Shown: positions 8,502-17,299, counted from the stretch's first letter. The stretch is 64,000 nucleotides of DNA from JAUILA01 sp050289805 (GCA_050289805.1 JBNKGL010000010.1:62001-126000); one strand, 5' to 3'. Notes: generated from the letters alone by a model not told the origin. Program-made: numbers and translations.

Positions 8502-9455
8502 ATGAATAGGATTATAATTATATCCGTCTTTTGTCTTCTTTCCTCCGGACTTTTTTCACAAAGCCTTGATGACGTAGCCGATATGGTTAAACCGCCGGAT
8601 GTAGATACAGCATTCGTGGAATTGAATAAGAATATCTGGACTGTTCGATTATTTTCAAACCTTAAATATCAGAGCTTCAATCTTAAAAACAAGGATGGCA
8701 AGGTTTCCTACAGGCCTCGGGGTCCTTTTGCCGGCGGTATTGGCGGTTCGTACAAAACGTTGCTTCTGGACCTCGGCATTCGCTTTAAAAGCAATGAATC
8801 CCAGCGATTTGATCTTCAAACCAGTCTGTTATTGAACTCCTACTTTATCAATTTGTCTGTTCAGCGATATGAAGGTTTCGAAGAAACAAATCCGGAGGTA
8901 TTTGATAACTTCAGATCTGACATCGTCACATTTACCATGAATCTGGATGTGACACACATTCCAAATCACCGGGAAATATCATTCCGTTCCATCCAATCAG
9001 GAATCGACAGACAGAAGAAAAGTTCAGGATCAATTCTGTATGGCGGATTTATCGGATATCACAAAATGAGGGCCGACAGTTCCATTATTCCTGATTACTC
9101 CGATGAATTGTTTTCGGAAAAATATGACCTTACTTCGCTCACCATTCGAAATATCGGTGCCATGGCTGGCTATCTGCATGTTTATCCCCTGTCACCCGCG
9201 CTTTTCTTTGCCGGAAGTATCCGGCCGGGCCTTGGAGTCGAATGGGGCAAATCAACGAATGAATCTGTTGAAAGTCCGAAACCAGGAGCATTCTTTATGA
9301 AAATAGCATTATCGGCAGGCGCCGGGTTCAACTGGCAGAAATTCTATTCTACCATAAATTACAACCTCGAGGCAAATTACCTTAACCTCGGAAAAGATCA
9401 TACCTATAATTTCAACAGTGGTAAATTGAAGCTTGTGGTTGGTTATAAGATTTAG
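8502..9455 (+). CDS. DUF4421 outer-membrane barrel-like protein
   Basis: The 317-residue product starts with a signal peptide (IIISVFCLLSSGLFSQ). It then has the layout of DUF4421 proteins: an early IWTVRLFSNLKYQSFNL strand, the YRPRGPFAGGIGGSYK segment, and alternating amphipathic strands to a C-terminal LKLVVGYKI, as in an outer-membrane beta-barrel. The function of the family is unknown. The gene is divergent from the FGE-like gene and converges with the VOC gene, with only three bases between the two stop codons. Confidence 0.75.
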   Translation: MNRIIIISVFCLLSSGLFSQSLDDVADMVKPPDVDTAFVELNKNIWTVRLFSNLKYQSFNLKNKDGKVSYRPRGPFAGGIGGSYKTLLLDLGIRFKSNESQRFDLQTSLLLNSYFINLSVQRYEGFEETNPEVFDNFRSDIVTFTMNLDVTHIPNHREISFRSIQSGIDRQKKSSGSILYGGFIGYHKMRADSSIIPDYSDELFSEKYDLTSLTIRNIGAMAGYLHVYPLSPALFFAGSIRPGLGVEWGKSTNESVESPKPGAFFMKIALSAGAGFNWQKFYSTINYNLEANYLNLGKDHTYNFNSGKLKLVVGYKI

Positions 9456-9458
9456 GAT

Positions 9459-10268
9459 TTACCCGGCTGCCATTGTGCTATCCCCGGCCATTTTTATATA
9501 CTCGTCATCATTCGATTCCCATAGCTCTATTTTTCGTCCTTCCGGGTCCATAATCCATGCAAATTTTCCATAATCATACACTTCGGTCTTGCCCACTTGC
9601 TCAACCCCGTTGGAGCGTAAATTATTCAGTAGCTTTTCAAGGTCATTTACCCTGTAATTAATCATAAAATCATGTTCTGACGGCGCAAAATAGTCTGTAT
9701 CCCGCGCAAACGGACTCCAAACGGTAAACGCTGGTTTATTTCCGGGAGATTCTTTCCGCCATTGCCATTGTCCGCCGTACTGCCCTGCAAGTATTCCCAG
9801 GTTGTCTTTATACCAGGCCTTCATTCCTTCGGGGTCCTTGCATTTAAAAAAGATACCTCCGGGACCAGTTACCCCGGGATTCCGGGCGGGAATTGGGTGC
9901 TTTTCGGTTTCACCCAGTCGAAAATGTGGATTTTCAATCATTCCAATAGGATTACCCCAGGGGTCAGCCATGACGGCAACCTTAATACCGCCGCCAACAT
10001 CTTCAGCATCCTCAAGAATGGTGGCTCCTGCTATTTTAAAGGAATCCATTGATTTCGACAGATCATCCGTTCCCCAGTATGAGATATGATGAACGGCATC
10101 CTTGTTCTCACCTTCACCGGGCTGAAGCCCCAGCTCGAAGCCTCCAATATTAAAACCCACATAATAGGGTTCATCAAAATACGCCTTTACATTAAAAGCT
10201 TTGCCGTACCATTCCTTCGCTGCGGCGAGATCGGGTACACGATATACAATGGTTCTTAGTCCGTTCAT
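9459..10268 (-). CDS. VOC family protein with two glyoxalase-like domains
   Basis: The 269-residue protein consists of two vicinal-oxygen-chelate modules. The first opens with LRTIVYRVPDLAAAKEWYGKAF and ends with ADPWGNPIGMIENP near residue 115. The second opens around PGGIFFKCKDPEGMKAWYKDNLGI and ends with WIMDPEGRKIELWE near residue 250. The WIMDPEGRKIELWE ending carries a Glu at the usual metal-ligand position, while the first module has a weaker site. The substrate is unknown; relatives include glyoxalases, dioxygenases and antibiotic-binding proteins. The start is divergent from the DoxX-like gene. Confidence 0.9.
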   Translation of the reverse strand: MNGLRTIVYRVPDLAAAKEWYGKAFNVKAYFDEPYYVGFNIGGFELGLQPGEGENKDAVHHISYWGTDDLSKSMDSFKIAGATILEDAEDVGGGIKVAVMADPWGNPIGMIENPHFRLGETEKHPIPARNPGVTGPGGIFFKCKDPEGMKAWYKDNLGILAGQYGGQWQWRKESPGNKPAFTVWSPFARDTDYFAPSEHDFMINYRVNDLEKLLNNLRSNGVEQVGKTEVYDYGKFAWIMDPEGRKIELWESNDDEYIKMAGDSTMAAG

Positions 10269-10329
10269 AATTATTCAACATTTAAGGCAAAATACGAAAA
10301 CATCTTCTTTCAACACTGGTTTTACCAGC

Positions 10330-10695
10330 ATGAAAAGAATTGGATTAACCTTATTATCGGTATTTTATATCCTGGCCGGTCTTAATCATTTCAGAGATGC
10401 TGAATTCTATCTTCCACTCATCCCTGATTATTTACCAAATCATGAGTTGATCAATGCAGGATCAGGAGTACTTGAAATATTACTTGGCGTTCTGGTCGCT
10501 TTCCCGACAACAAGGAAAGTCGCATGCTGGTCGATTATTGTAATGCTCGTGCTTTTTATCCCCTCCCATATTTACCTGATTCAATTGGATGGATGCGCTG
10601 GAAAACTATGTGTCCCGGAATGGGTAGCGTGGGTCAGGCTAATCATAATTCATCCATTATTGATACTATGGGCCTATCGCACAAAAAATGTTTAA
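10330..10695 (+). CDS. DoxX-like membrane protein
   Basis: The 121-residue product has four membrane helices in the DoxX-like pattern: MKRIGLTLLSVFYILAGLNH, then LINAGSGVLEILLGVLVAF, ACWSIIVMLVLFIPSHIYLI, and VRLIIIHPLLILWAYR. The opening FYILAGLNHF and the helix with GVLEILLGV are typical. The frame is open from 10201, but the extra N-terminus would overlap the divergent VOC gene and lacks a good start. I therefore chose the ATG at 10330. The physiological role is not known. Confidence 0.8.
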   Translation: MKRIGLTLLSVFYILAGLNHFRDAEFYLPLIPDYLPNHELINAGSGVLEILLGVLVAFPTTRKVACWSIIVMLVLFIPSHIYLIQLDGCAGKLCVPEWVAWVRLIIIHPLLILWAYRTKNV

Positions 10696-10761
10696 TGTTT
10701 TTCAATAAAGATTAAACAATATGGTATGCTTGCGCATTATATATACAAACAAATAAATACC

Positions 10762-11247
10762 ATGAAAAACATAGTGAAAATAGTTACGATAGTTGTTGTT
10801 GGCTTTATGATTTCCCTTTCAGCAAGGGCACAGGACAAAACAATCGTTGGACTTGCCGCAGGCAATTCAGATTTGTCTACTCTTGTGACTGCTGTAAAAG
10901 CGGCCGGACTAGTAGAAGTGCTGAATGGTGATGGACCATTTACCGTATTTGCCCCGACAAATGAGGCATTTGCGGCATTGCCAGAAGGAACTTTAGAAAC
11001 TTTGCTCAAACCTGAGAACAAAGACATGCTTAAAAGCGTTCTTACTTATCATGTGGTAGGCGGAAAAGTAATGTCTACTGATTTGAAGAACGGAATGGTA
11101 AAAACTGTAGAAGGTAGCGATGTGACAGTAAAGGTGGGTCCTAAGGTTTATATCAATGATGCAAATGTATTAAAAGCTGATGTGAACGCATCCAATGGAG
11201 TTGTTCACGTTATAAATAAGGTCATACTACCTCCTTCGATGAGGTAG
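10762..11247 (+). CDS. Fasciclin (FAS1) domain protein, secreted
   Basis: The 161-residue product has a signal peptide (IVKIVTIVVVGFMISLSARA) followed by one complete fasciclin domain. The H1 motif is at GPFTVFAPTNEAFAALP, the YH pair at VLTYHVVGG, and the H2 motif at NGVVHVINKVILPP. FAS1 domains mediate adhesion or matrix contact at the cell surface. The frame is open from 10726, but the ATG at 10762 puts the signal peptide at the N-terminus. The gene stands alone, and a strong terminator follows 30 bases after the stop codon. Confidence 0.92.
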   Translation: MKNIVKIVTIVVVGFMISLSARAQDKTIVGLAAGNSDLSTLVTAVKAAGLVEVLNGDGPFTVFAPTNEAFAALPEGTLETLLKPENKDMLKSVLTYHVVGGKVMSTDLKNGMVKTVEGSDVTVKVGPKVYINDANVLKADVNASNGVVHVINKVILPPSMR

Positions 11248-11249
11248 AT

Positions 11250-11271
11250 GATTGTTGGTTGATTGTTGGTT
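11250..11271 (+). repeat. Tandem 11-bp direct repeat
   Basis: The unit GATTGTTGGTT occurs twice in immediate succession (11250-11260 and 11261-11271), between the fasciclin stop codon and the terminator stem. No function is apparent. It may be slippage in the untranslated tail. Confidence 0.7.
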
Positions 11272-11277
11272 AAGGGG

Positions 11278-11310
11278 AGCCCTCACTTCGGTGAGGGCTT
11301 TTTATTTTTT
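11278..11310 (+). terminator. Strong rho-independent terminator of the fasciclin gene
   Basis: A perfect 9-bp stem, AGCCCTCAC (11278-11286) with GTGAGGGCT (11291-11299), closes on a stable TTCG tetraloop. It is followed by TTTATTTTTT. The T run is only on the plus-strand side, so it serves mainly the fasciclin gene and not the converging barrel gene that stops at 11302. Confidence 0.92.
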
Positions 11311-14082
11311 AGCCCCCGCAAAGTTTCGTATTGTGTATATAAAATTGAGCATGAAGTACTGCTGCAGTACCTGGCTGGTCGCATCCTCGATATACGTTTC
11401 GGTCACGGTTCTCAAAATGCTCTGATTTTGCTTCAGGATATCAAATACGCGCAAAGAAAGCTCGGCCTGGTCATTTTTCAGGAATTTCTTACCAACGGAA
11501 GCGTTCCATAATGCATAATTCTGATTAAAGCCTTCCGACAACCCGTCATATCGCTGATAATTAATATCGGTCCTGAATACCCATCCTGTTCCAATGATCC
11601 AGTTGAATGCTGTGGTAAAAGAGGAGTTCAAATAATTAGTATTGAGTTCGGGTTGAATGGAATTTTCCACAATGTTGAAATTACCGTTATAACCGATGTT
11701 AAAATCAACCCGCTCACTAATATTACTAGCGATGACAATACCGGCACTAAACCCGTAATTATTGGATGTGTTCAATTCGTCATTGATCAAGCCGGGAATC
11801 CTGCTGTAATTTATTCCCGCATTCACATTAAGGATTGATTTCAACTTGTTGGAAGGAATGCTATAGGTGAAAAGACTTCGCAGATTCCAGTAGCCGTCGA
11901 TATTGACAGGCCGCGTGATCTGGCTCCCCTTTCGCAACAGGTAATCCCCTACCTGAATATCTTCATTTTCAGCAATGATGGTTTCATTTGAAATATAATT
12001 GGCGCTTGTTTGCGCTGAAATAAATCCAAAAAAACTGGCGGCAGACTCCTGATTGGTATTTGAGTACCGAAGAACGATACGATGAGAGTATGCCTGGTCT
12101 AACCCGGGATTTCCTGTGGTAAGTAATAAGGGGTTGGAGTTATCAATTACATTCTGCAGCTGTGTAATGGAAGGAGCATCGGTATTAGTCCGGTAGAAGA
12201 AGCGAATATTTTTTTCGTCTCCAATATTGAATCGCCCGAATGCGGAAGGTAAAATATTATTGAAGCGGCGTGTGATCTGGTCTGTTTGAGGAAAGAACTG
12301 TTCATTATTGAGCTGTGCATGCTGGTAGGCGATTCCAGCCCTCAAAAACCCATTCTCCCCACGGTAGGATAACCCGGCTGTTGAAGTATAGGTTGTATAA
12401 ACACTTTCAAACACATTGGACAGTTCAGGATTCAGCTCCTTCTGTTCAGTACGGAGGTCGTAATTCTTATTATCAGATTCATTCCATCTTCGTTCCACCT
12501 CCTGTGTTAATTGCAATTGCATTTTTTCCCCCAGGCGATCGGCATATGTGATATTTCCCTGCACTGATTTCTGCAATGAATAGCGATCCGTCTGCTGGGT
12601 AAGTGTATCGGTAATGATGGTCGATCGGTTATAATTATTGATCGCGTCAAGATTTATTTCGCCATCACTCTTGAGGTAAGAGTTGCGCAAACCAAAAGAT
12701 ATCGTCCGCCCCCTTTCCTCAAATGCATGCCGGAAGACAAGATTATTATTGAAATTTATGCCCTGAAGATCACTGCCTTGAATGTTTTCACTTCCACTTA
12801 TAATCTGCCCGGCCATATCGGAAGTAAGTATGCCGGTTGACATTTCATTGGAATTATTTTGAAAACTTAAGGAAGGGGTCACAATCAGCATGTTTTTCTG
12901 ATCGATGCTGTATTGGATCCTCGAGTTAATCCTATGATTAAAGTTTGTATTATCCTGCAGAGAATTCTGTTCATAGAAATAACTGCTGTCTGCTGACAGA
13001 AAATATTCCCTCCTGCTTTTCTGATCATTCATGTTGGAAGACTGATTAAAGAAATAACTAGCAGATAATTTCAAATCACCTTCAAGAAATTCATCCACGT
13101 AATTAAGCCCCAGGGAATTCACCCGGCTTATCCCATTTTGCTGGGAGGTGAGAAAATTATTTGTCCCATTATTTCTGCTTCCGCCAAAACCTCCGCCTCC
13201 CCGACCCCTGCCGCTTGAGCTGCTGCTGGCAACTCCAACCAGGTCTTCGGAGGAAAAATTCTGAACATTGATATCGTTGCTGAGGCCAACAATAGAAATA
13301 CGTTGTTGATCATTAAAGAAATTAATGTTTCCACCAAGGCTGTAGTGGGAATCTGTCCCGCCTCCGGCATAGACCCGGCCGAAATTTCCATTTCGCGTTT
13401 CGGGCTTTGTCACGATGTTGATTGTTTTTACCGTATTTCCATCATTGTAACCCGAAAATTGTGCCTGTTCACTTAGCTGATCAAAAACCTCGATCTTCTC
13501 AATTACTTCTGCCGGTAAATTTCTCAGGGTTGCAGCGGGATCATTCCCAAAAAATTCCCTTCCATCCACAAGGATCTTCTGCACAGATTCACCCTGAGCC
13601 TGAACTCCATTTCCATCCACAACAACTCCAGGCATTTTTCTCAGCAGGTCCCCTGCGGTAGCATCGGGATTTGTTTTGAAGCCACTGGCCAAAAATGCCG
13701 TGGTGTCCCCCTGCTGCACTACCACTATTGGCTTATCTGAAATTTTCACTTCTTTCAGTAATTCCGTTTGTTCGGTCAGCGGGATATCAGGGACACGATA
13801 TTCATCACCAGTAATTCTGAGAATCCTGGTAAAACTCTGGTATCCAACAAAGCTTACCTGAAGTTTATAAAAGCCTTCCTCAGGCAGTTTAGTTGAATAC
13901 CTGCCCTGTTCATCACTGGACGAAAACGCAATGACTGTCGTGTCTTTTACAAGCTTAAATTGAACTGTAGCACCTGGAAGGCCCTGGTCTTTTACTTTGA
14001 CAATCCCTGTAACACTAACTTGTGAGTAAAGCGACGGACTAAGAAATATCAGGACCAGTATAATAGATCTTGCTTTATTCAT
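11302..14082 (-). CDS. Large outer-membrane beta-barrel protein with carboxypeptidase-like and plug domains (OMP_b-brl_3 type)
   Basis: The 926-residue protein has a signal peptide, then a CarboxypepD_reg-like domain (residues about 22-100; VTGIVKVKDQGLPGATVQF). A plug-like domain follows, with LLRKMPGVVVDGNGVQ, KILVDGREFFG and the VIEKIEVFDQ motif, then a long barrel ending in YFMLNFIYTIRNF. A glycine-rich loop, GRGRGGGGFGGSR, lies near residue 290. Such TonB-receptor-like barrels are common in Bacteroidota, but I see no convincing TonB box. Its start overlaps the end of the Spy-like gene by 8 bases. It probably imports or exports a substrate that cannot be named. Confidence 0.85.
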   Translation of the reverse strand: MNKARSIILVLIFLSPSLYSQVSVTGIVKVKDQGLPGATVQFKLVKDTTVIAFSSSDEQGRYSTKLPEEGFYKLQVSFVGYQSFTRILRITGDEYRVPDIPLTEQTELLKEVKISDKPIVVVQQGDTTAFLASGFKTNPDATAGDLLRKMPGVVVDGNGVQAQGESVQKILVDGREFFGNDPAATLRNLPAEVIEKIEVFDQLSEQAQFSGYNDGNTVKTINIVTKPETRNGNFGRVYAGGGTDSHYSLGGNINFFNDQQRISIVGLSNDINVQNFSSEDLVGVASSSSSGRGRGGGGFGGSRNNGTNNFLTSQQNGISRVNSLGLNYVDEFLEGDLKLSASYFFNQSSNMNDQKSRREYFLSADSSYFYEQNSLQDNTNFNHRINSRIQYSIDQKNMLIVTPSLSFQNNSNEMSTGILTSDMAGQIISGSENIQGSDLQGINFNNNLVFRHAFEERGRTISFGLRNSYLKSDGEINLDAINNYNRSTIITDTLTQQTDRYSLQKSVQGNITYADRLGEKMQLQLTQEVERRWNESDNKNYDLRTEQKELNPELSNVFESVYTTYTSTAGLSYRGENGFLRAGIAYQHAQLNNEQFFPQTDQITRRFNNILPSAFGRFNIGDEKNIRFFYRTNTDAPSITQLQNVIDNSNPLLLTTGNPGLDQAYSHRIVLRYSNTNQESAASFFGFISAQTSANYISNETIIAENEDIQVGDYLLRKGSQITRPVNIDGYWNLRSLFTYSIPSNKLKSILNVNAGINYSRIPGLINDELNTSNNYGFSAGIVIASNISERVDFNIGYNGNFNIVENSIQPELNTNYLNSSFTTAFNWIIGTGWVFRTDINYQRYDGLSEGFNQNYALWNASVGKKFLKNDQAELSLRVFDILKQNQSILRTVTETYIEDATSQVLQQYFMLNFIYTIRNFAGAKK

Positions 14083-14446
14083 TTTGAGGTGGTCTTCTGC
14101 CGCGTCTCATTTGTTGCATGATTTTGTTGATTCTGGCCATTTGCTCCGCGGTTAATATCTCCTTAAGCATAACTTGCTTCCGGCTTCTGATTTCCTGCAT
14201 TGCCGATCGCATTTCATCACGATCAGCCGGTGTTTCAGCGAAAAGTGCCGTCAATTCGGTGGAATACGTTTTATATATTTCATCGATGACAAGCTTTTGG
14301 TCAGCCGTTAGATCAGAAAGGCTGTCCAATACCATCTGCTTTTCCCTATCAGCCATTTGAGATGGATCCCGCTGAGGGGGCTGACCCTTGGCTTCCGGCA
14401 TAATGACCGGTGCCAATAATAACATACATAACACGAATATTTTCAT
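14075..14446 (-). CDS. Spy/CpxP-like periplasmic protein
   Basis: The 123-residue product (start at the ATG at 14446) has a signal peptide (MKIFVLCMLLLAPVIMPEAKG). It is followed by a helical, charged domain with LTADQKLVIDEIYKTY, DRDEMRSAMQEIRSRKQVMLKEILTAEQ split over two helices, and a basic tail RRGRRPP. The LTxxQ and EILTxEQ repeats are the marks of the Spy/LTXXQ family of periplasmic chaperone or sensor proteins. The frame is open to 14512, but the upstream part lacks signal-peptide character. It is first in a two-gene operon with the outer-membrane barrel and is divergent from the LytS/LytTR pair. Confidence 0.82.
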   Translation of the reverse strand: MKIFVLCMLLLAPVIMPEAKGQPPQRDPSQMADREKQMVLDSLSDLTADQKLVIDEIYKTYSTELTALFAETPADRDEMRSAMQEIRSRKQVMLKEILTAEQMARINKIMQQMRRGRRPPQNE

Positions 14447-14486
14447 GGTATGAATGTACACAGAATAAAGATCGCACGCTTTTAAT

Positions 14487-14560
14487 TTCAACCAATGGAA
14501 GGATAATTTCAATCAACTCAGAACTGTGTTATTGGTTGAATCCATCAGCTGTTGGTTGAA
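14487..14560. promoter_or_regulatory. Symmetric pairs of 9-bp direct repeats, candidate LytTR operator
   Basis: Between the divergent starts at 14446 and 14602, TTGGTTGAA occurs on the plus strand at 14532-14540 and 14552-14560, 20 bases apart. On the minus strand the same unit lies at 14495-14487, and a one-mismatch copy TTGATTGAA at 14516-14508, 21 bases apart. Each pair points towards its own gene and ends 40 to 42 bases before that start codon. LytTR regulators bind two GTT-containing 9-bp direct repeats two helical turns apart, and such a regulator is encoded directly downstream. The sequence layout is certain; the binding is inferred. Confidence 0.6.
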
Positions 14561-14601
14561 AACATTGATCATCGGATTTTGTAATTACGTATCTTGAGGG
14601 C

Positions 14602-15633
14602 ATGAACTCTCTGTTGCCAAAAGGCATTTATTTACATATTATCTCATGGGCAGCATATTTTATATTATTGCTGTTCTGGTTCTCGATTCCCTTCAGTTAT
14701 GAAACGGCAGCATGGCATGCAGGCCGTATGCTGCTTGTTCATATGGGTGTTTTTTACGTGAATACACGCGTACTTCTTCCAATTCTTATCCAGCGGAATT
14801 CATGGCTTTATTACCTGATCGGAATCACTTTGGTAATGGTATTTGTCTATTATGCTTTTACACTTACAAATCAGTTTTTACCTGTAAATCGTATCGACGG
14901 CGCCTCCATGCGGATACCTCGTTCTTTCCGCTCTTCGAGATGGATTGTTCAGAATATGTCCCTTTCATTCGGGGTTTTATTTTACAGTGCGCTTCAGTTC
15001 CTGATGAATGAGTCCAGGAAACGCAAAGAACTGGATGCAAGCCGAATGCAGGAAAAGCTCGTAACCGAAATGAAACTGTTGCGGTCTCAGATCAATCCCC
15101 ATTTTCTATTTAATGCACTGAACAACCTGTACGCCATGGCGATAAGCCACCAGGAAAAGACTCCGGATTTGATCCTGAAGCTCTCTGAAATGCTACGCTA
15201 TGTTCTTTACGAATCCAATACCGATGTCGTACGCGCAGAAAAAGAATGGGAATATATTCTGAATTTCATTGAGCTTCAGCAGCTGAAGTATGAGGGAAAG
15301 ATCAATCTGACCATTGATGAACATATTGAAAAAGGTGCTGAAATTGCACCGATGCTATTACTCCCATTTGTGGAAAATGCATTTAAGCACAGCCATATTG
15401 AAGATGATCGAAAAGGATGGATTAAGATCGCACTGAGAATATCACATGACTCCCTGACGCTTGCCATTGCAAATAGTATTCCTGAATTCCCTATCTCCAA
15501 GGATATAGGTGGTGGAATTGGCCTGAACAATGTGAGGAAAAGGCTTGATCTGCTTTACCCGGATCGCTATGATTTGGAAATTACCAACCGAACAGATGAA
15601 TTTTCCATCAATCTTCATATCGATTTGAAATGA
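14602..15633 (+). CDS. LytS-type sensor histidine kinase
   Basis: The 343-residue protein has four N-terminal membrane helices (residues about 10-30, 42-62, 68-90 and 115-133), with no extracellular sensor domain of any size. A His_kinase domain (PF06580 type) follows with the phosphoacceptor His167 in SQINPHFLFNAL, the N box LLLPFVENAFKHS, and a glycine box GGGIGLNNVRKRL. It should phosphorylate the LytTR regulator encoded next. The two genes overlap by ATGA (15630-15633), so they are co-translated. The signal sensed is unknown. Confidence 0.95.
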   Translation: MNSLLPKGIYLHIISWAAYFILLLFWFSIPFSYETAAWHAGRMLLVHMGVFYVNTRVLLPILIQRNSWLYYLIGITLVMVFVYYAFTLTNQFLPVNRIDGASMRIPRSFRSSRWIVQNMSLSFGVLFYSALQFLMNESRKRKELDASRMQEKLVTEMKLLRSQINPHFLFNALNNLYAMAISHQEKTPDLILKLSEMLRYVLYESNTDVVRAEKEWEYILNFIELQQLKYEGKINLTIDEHIEKGAEIAPMLLLPFVENAFKHSHIEDDRKGWIKIALRISHDSLTLAIANSIPEFPISKDIGGGIGLNNVRKRLDLLYPDRYDLEITNRTDEFSINLHIDLK

Positions 15634-16328
15634 AAACGTTCACATGCATAATCATTGAAGATGAGTTTCCTGCCAGGACGCTCATGATGAACTACATTGA
15701 ACGATGTGAGGATCTGGAATTGGCGGCAGTATTCAAAAATCCCGTAGACGCATTGCAATATGTCACTATGAATCCGCCTGATATAATCCTGCTCGACATT
15801 CAAATGGCTGAAATGTCAGGGATGGAATTCATCAGAAAGCTCACTGTTCCCACGAGCATAATTCTTACAACAGCATATCAGGAATTTGCGTTGGAAGGCT
15901 ACGAACTTGATGTGGTTGACTACCTGCTCAAACCAATTTCCTATGAACGATTTTTAAGGGCAATTAAGAAAGTCCAGTCTCGAATTAAAGATAATGTACC
16001 CCCAGACCCCGGCTATCGTGTGATCAAATCAGGCCATAGCCTGTACAGGGTAAGACACTCCGACATCTGCTATGTTGAAGGCATGCGGGAATACGTACGT
16101 TATCATACAAAAGATTCCTGGTACATGGAACTCGTCTCCATGAAGTATTTGGAAGAATCTCTTCCATTCCCTATGTTTAAAAGGGTACATAAATCCTACA
16201 TAGTCAATATTGACTACGTAAGTAGTATACATACCGGCTATTTGATGGTCAATGATATAAAAGTCCCCATCGGACAAACCTTCCGTGATGCAGTGTCAAA
16301 TTGGTTTAACAATAATTCAACCGGATGA
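15630..16328 (+). CDS. LytTR family response regulator
   Basis: The 232-residue protein has a receiver domain (residues 1-120) with acidic residues Glu10/Asp11, the phosphoacceptor Asp56 (IILLDIQM), and Lys in YLLKPISY. A C-terminal LytTR DNA-binding domain runs from about residue 135 to 230, with YVEGMREYVRYHT, FKRVHKSYIVNIDYV and the closing VPIGQTFRDAV. LytTR proteins bind pairs of 9-bp direct repeats. Two such pairs lie in the intergenic region before the kinase gene. The start overlaps the kinase stop and the end overlaps the next start, both as ATGA. Confidence 0.96.
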   Translation: MKTFTCIIIEDEFPARTLMMNYIERCEDLELAAVFKNPVDALQYVTMNPPDIILLDIQMAEMSGMEFIRKLTVPTSIILTTAYQEFALEGYELDVVDYLLKPISYERFLRAIKKVQSRIKDNVPPDPGYRVIKSGHSLYRVRHSDICYVEGMREYVRYHTKDSWYMELVSMKYLEESLPFPMFKRVHKSYIVNIDYVSSIHTGYLMVNDIKVPIGQTFRDAVSNWFNNNSTG

Positions 16329-16906
16329 AATATAGGATCAGTGTAATATACGGATCAGTAAGAACCAACCGAAATGGTATTCGGGCAGCCAGGTTTATTT
16401 GTGATGCCCTGGAAAAAAGAGATAACATCGTTCACCTGATTGATCCGATGATCACTCCTCTTCCAATGCTGGATAAAATGTACAAGGAATATCCTGAGGG
16501 AGCGGCACCTGAAAATATGCAGCTAATTGGAGATCAACTGGATAAGTCCGACGGATACATCATTGTAACCGGAGAGTATAATCATAGTATGCCGCCTGCC
16601 CTGAAAAATTTACTGGATCATTACCAGAAGGAATATTTTTATAAGCCCTCAGGAATTGTATCCTATTCAGCAGGACGGTTTGGAGGAGTTCGCGCTGCCA
16701 TTCAGGCCAGAATAACCCTTGCTGAACTTGGTACGCCTTCCATACCCACAATTTTATCCGTTCCACAGGTTCAGAAGATCATTGACGAAACCGGCAAAAC
16801 CCAGGAAGAATGGCTGCTGAAGCAGTCAGAACGTTTTCTTAATGAATTTGAATGGTATGTGACGGCACTTGCAAGACAACGCAATGAAAATCCTGATCCT
16901 GTTTAG
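16325..16906 (+). CDS. NADPH-dependent FMN reductase
   Basis: The 193-residue flavodoxin-like protein has the FMN phosphate-binding loop YGSVRTNRNGIRAARF near the start and the YNHSMPPALKNLLDHY motif around residues 88-105. It ends with the SAGRFGGVRAAIQ segment typical of the NAD(P)H:FMN/quinone reductase family (FMN_red). It probably reduces flavin or quinones in the cytoplasm. Its ATG overlaps the stop of the LytTR gene, so it belongs to that operon, which suggests that the two-component system also controls a redox function. Its end overlaps the opposite-strand DUF559-like gene by four bases. Confidence 0.92.
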   Translation: MKYRISVIYGSVRTNRNGIRAARFICDALEKRDNIVHLIDPMITPLPMLDKMYKEYPEGAAPENMQLIGDQLDKSDGYIIVTGEYNHSMPPALKNLLDHYQKEYFYKPSGIVSYSAGRFGGVRAAIQARITLAELGTPSIPTILSVPQVQKIIDETGKTQEEWLLKQSERFLNEFEWYVTALARQRNENPDPV

Positions 16907-17241
16907 CGTCGGGATCGTTTAATCTGACTTAGAATATCTTCTATAATTATCTCGGGAAACTCATTTACCAGGTAAAGTTCGTATCGAAGAATATGAAATC
17001 CCAAGGTCTTCAGATGTCGGTCACGTATACCTGTCGATGATAACAGTATATCTTCATACCCCTCCAGTTCAATCACCAGCGCAGCTGAAAAACTACAAAA
17101 TTGAGCAGTACAACATCCAAAGGAATGGTATTGGCAAAAATTGAAATGCTTTAGCGAACGATGCTGGTTCAGCAGCCGCCACATGATCAAATGTTCCCTG
17201 ACATGAAGCGGGTGGTTTCTTTGATTTCTGAGAATTTTCAT
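16903..17241 (-). CDS. DUF559-like (PD-(D/E)XK superfamily) protein, probably inactive
   Basis: The 112-residue frame follows the DUF559 pattern over its whole length: an N-terminal helix with LIMWRLLNQHR, the core LVIELEGYED, and the closing IRDRHLKTLGFHILRYE with NEFPEIIIEDIL. The family normally has xDF before the ExDG core. Here that position reads AQFCSFSAALVIELEG, so the Asp is Gln, and the usual GxxH is missing. This suggests loss of the nuclease site. The protein is also rich in Cys. It stands alone between the FMN reductase and the DUF1499 gene. Its role is unknown. Confidence 0.65.
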   Translation of the reverse strand: MKILRNQRNHPLHVREHLIMWRLLNQHRSLKHFNFCQYHSFGCCTAQFCSFSAALVIELEGYEDILLSSTGIRDRHLKTLGFHILRYELYLVNEFPEIIIEDILSQIKRSRR

Positions 17242-17299
17242 GGTAATATGTTTTCACGCATATTACCGTTCGGTGCGGACAAAATTTATCGGTCCATTA

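Noticed and set aside
11250..11271. The tandem GATTGTTGGTT repeat contains TTGGTTGAT, close to the LytTR-like unit at 14532.
   Set aside because: It lies after a stop codon and before a terminator, has an 11-base step instead of 20-21, and has no promoter next to it. I take the resemblance as chance.
16903..17241. The DUF559-like gene as part of a restriction or Vsr repair unit.
   Set aside because: No methyltransferase or mismatch-repair gene is near, and the catalytic residues appear lost.
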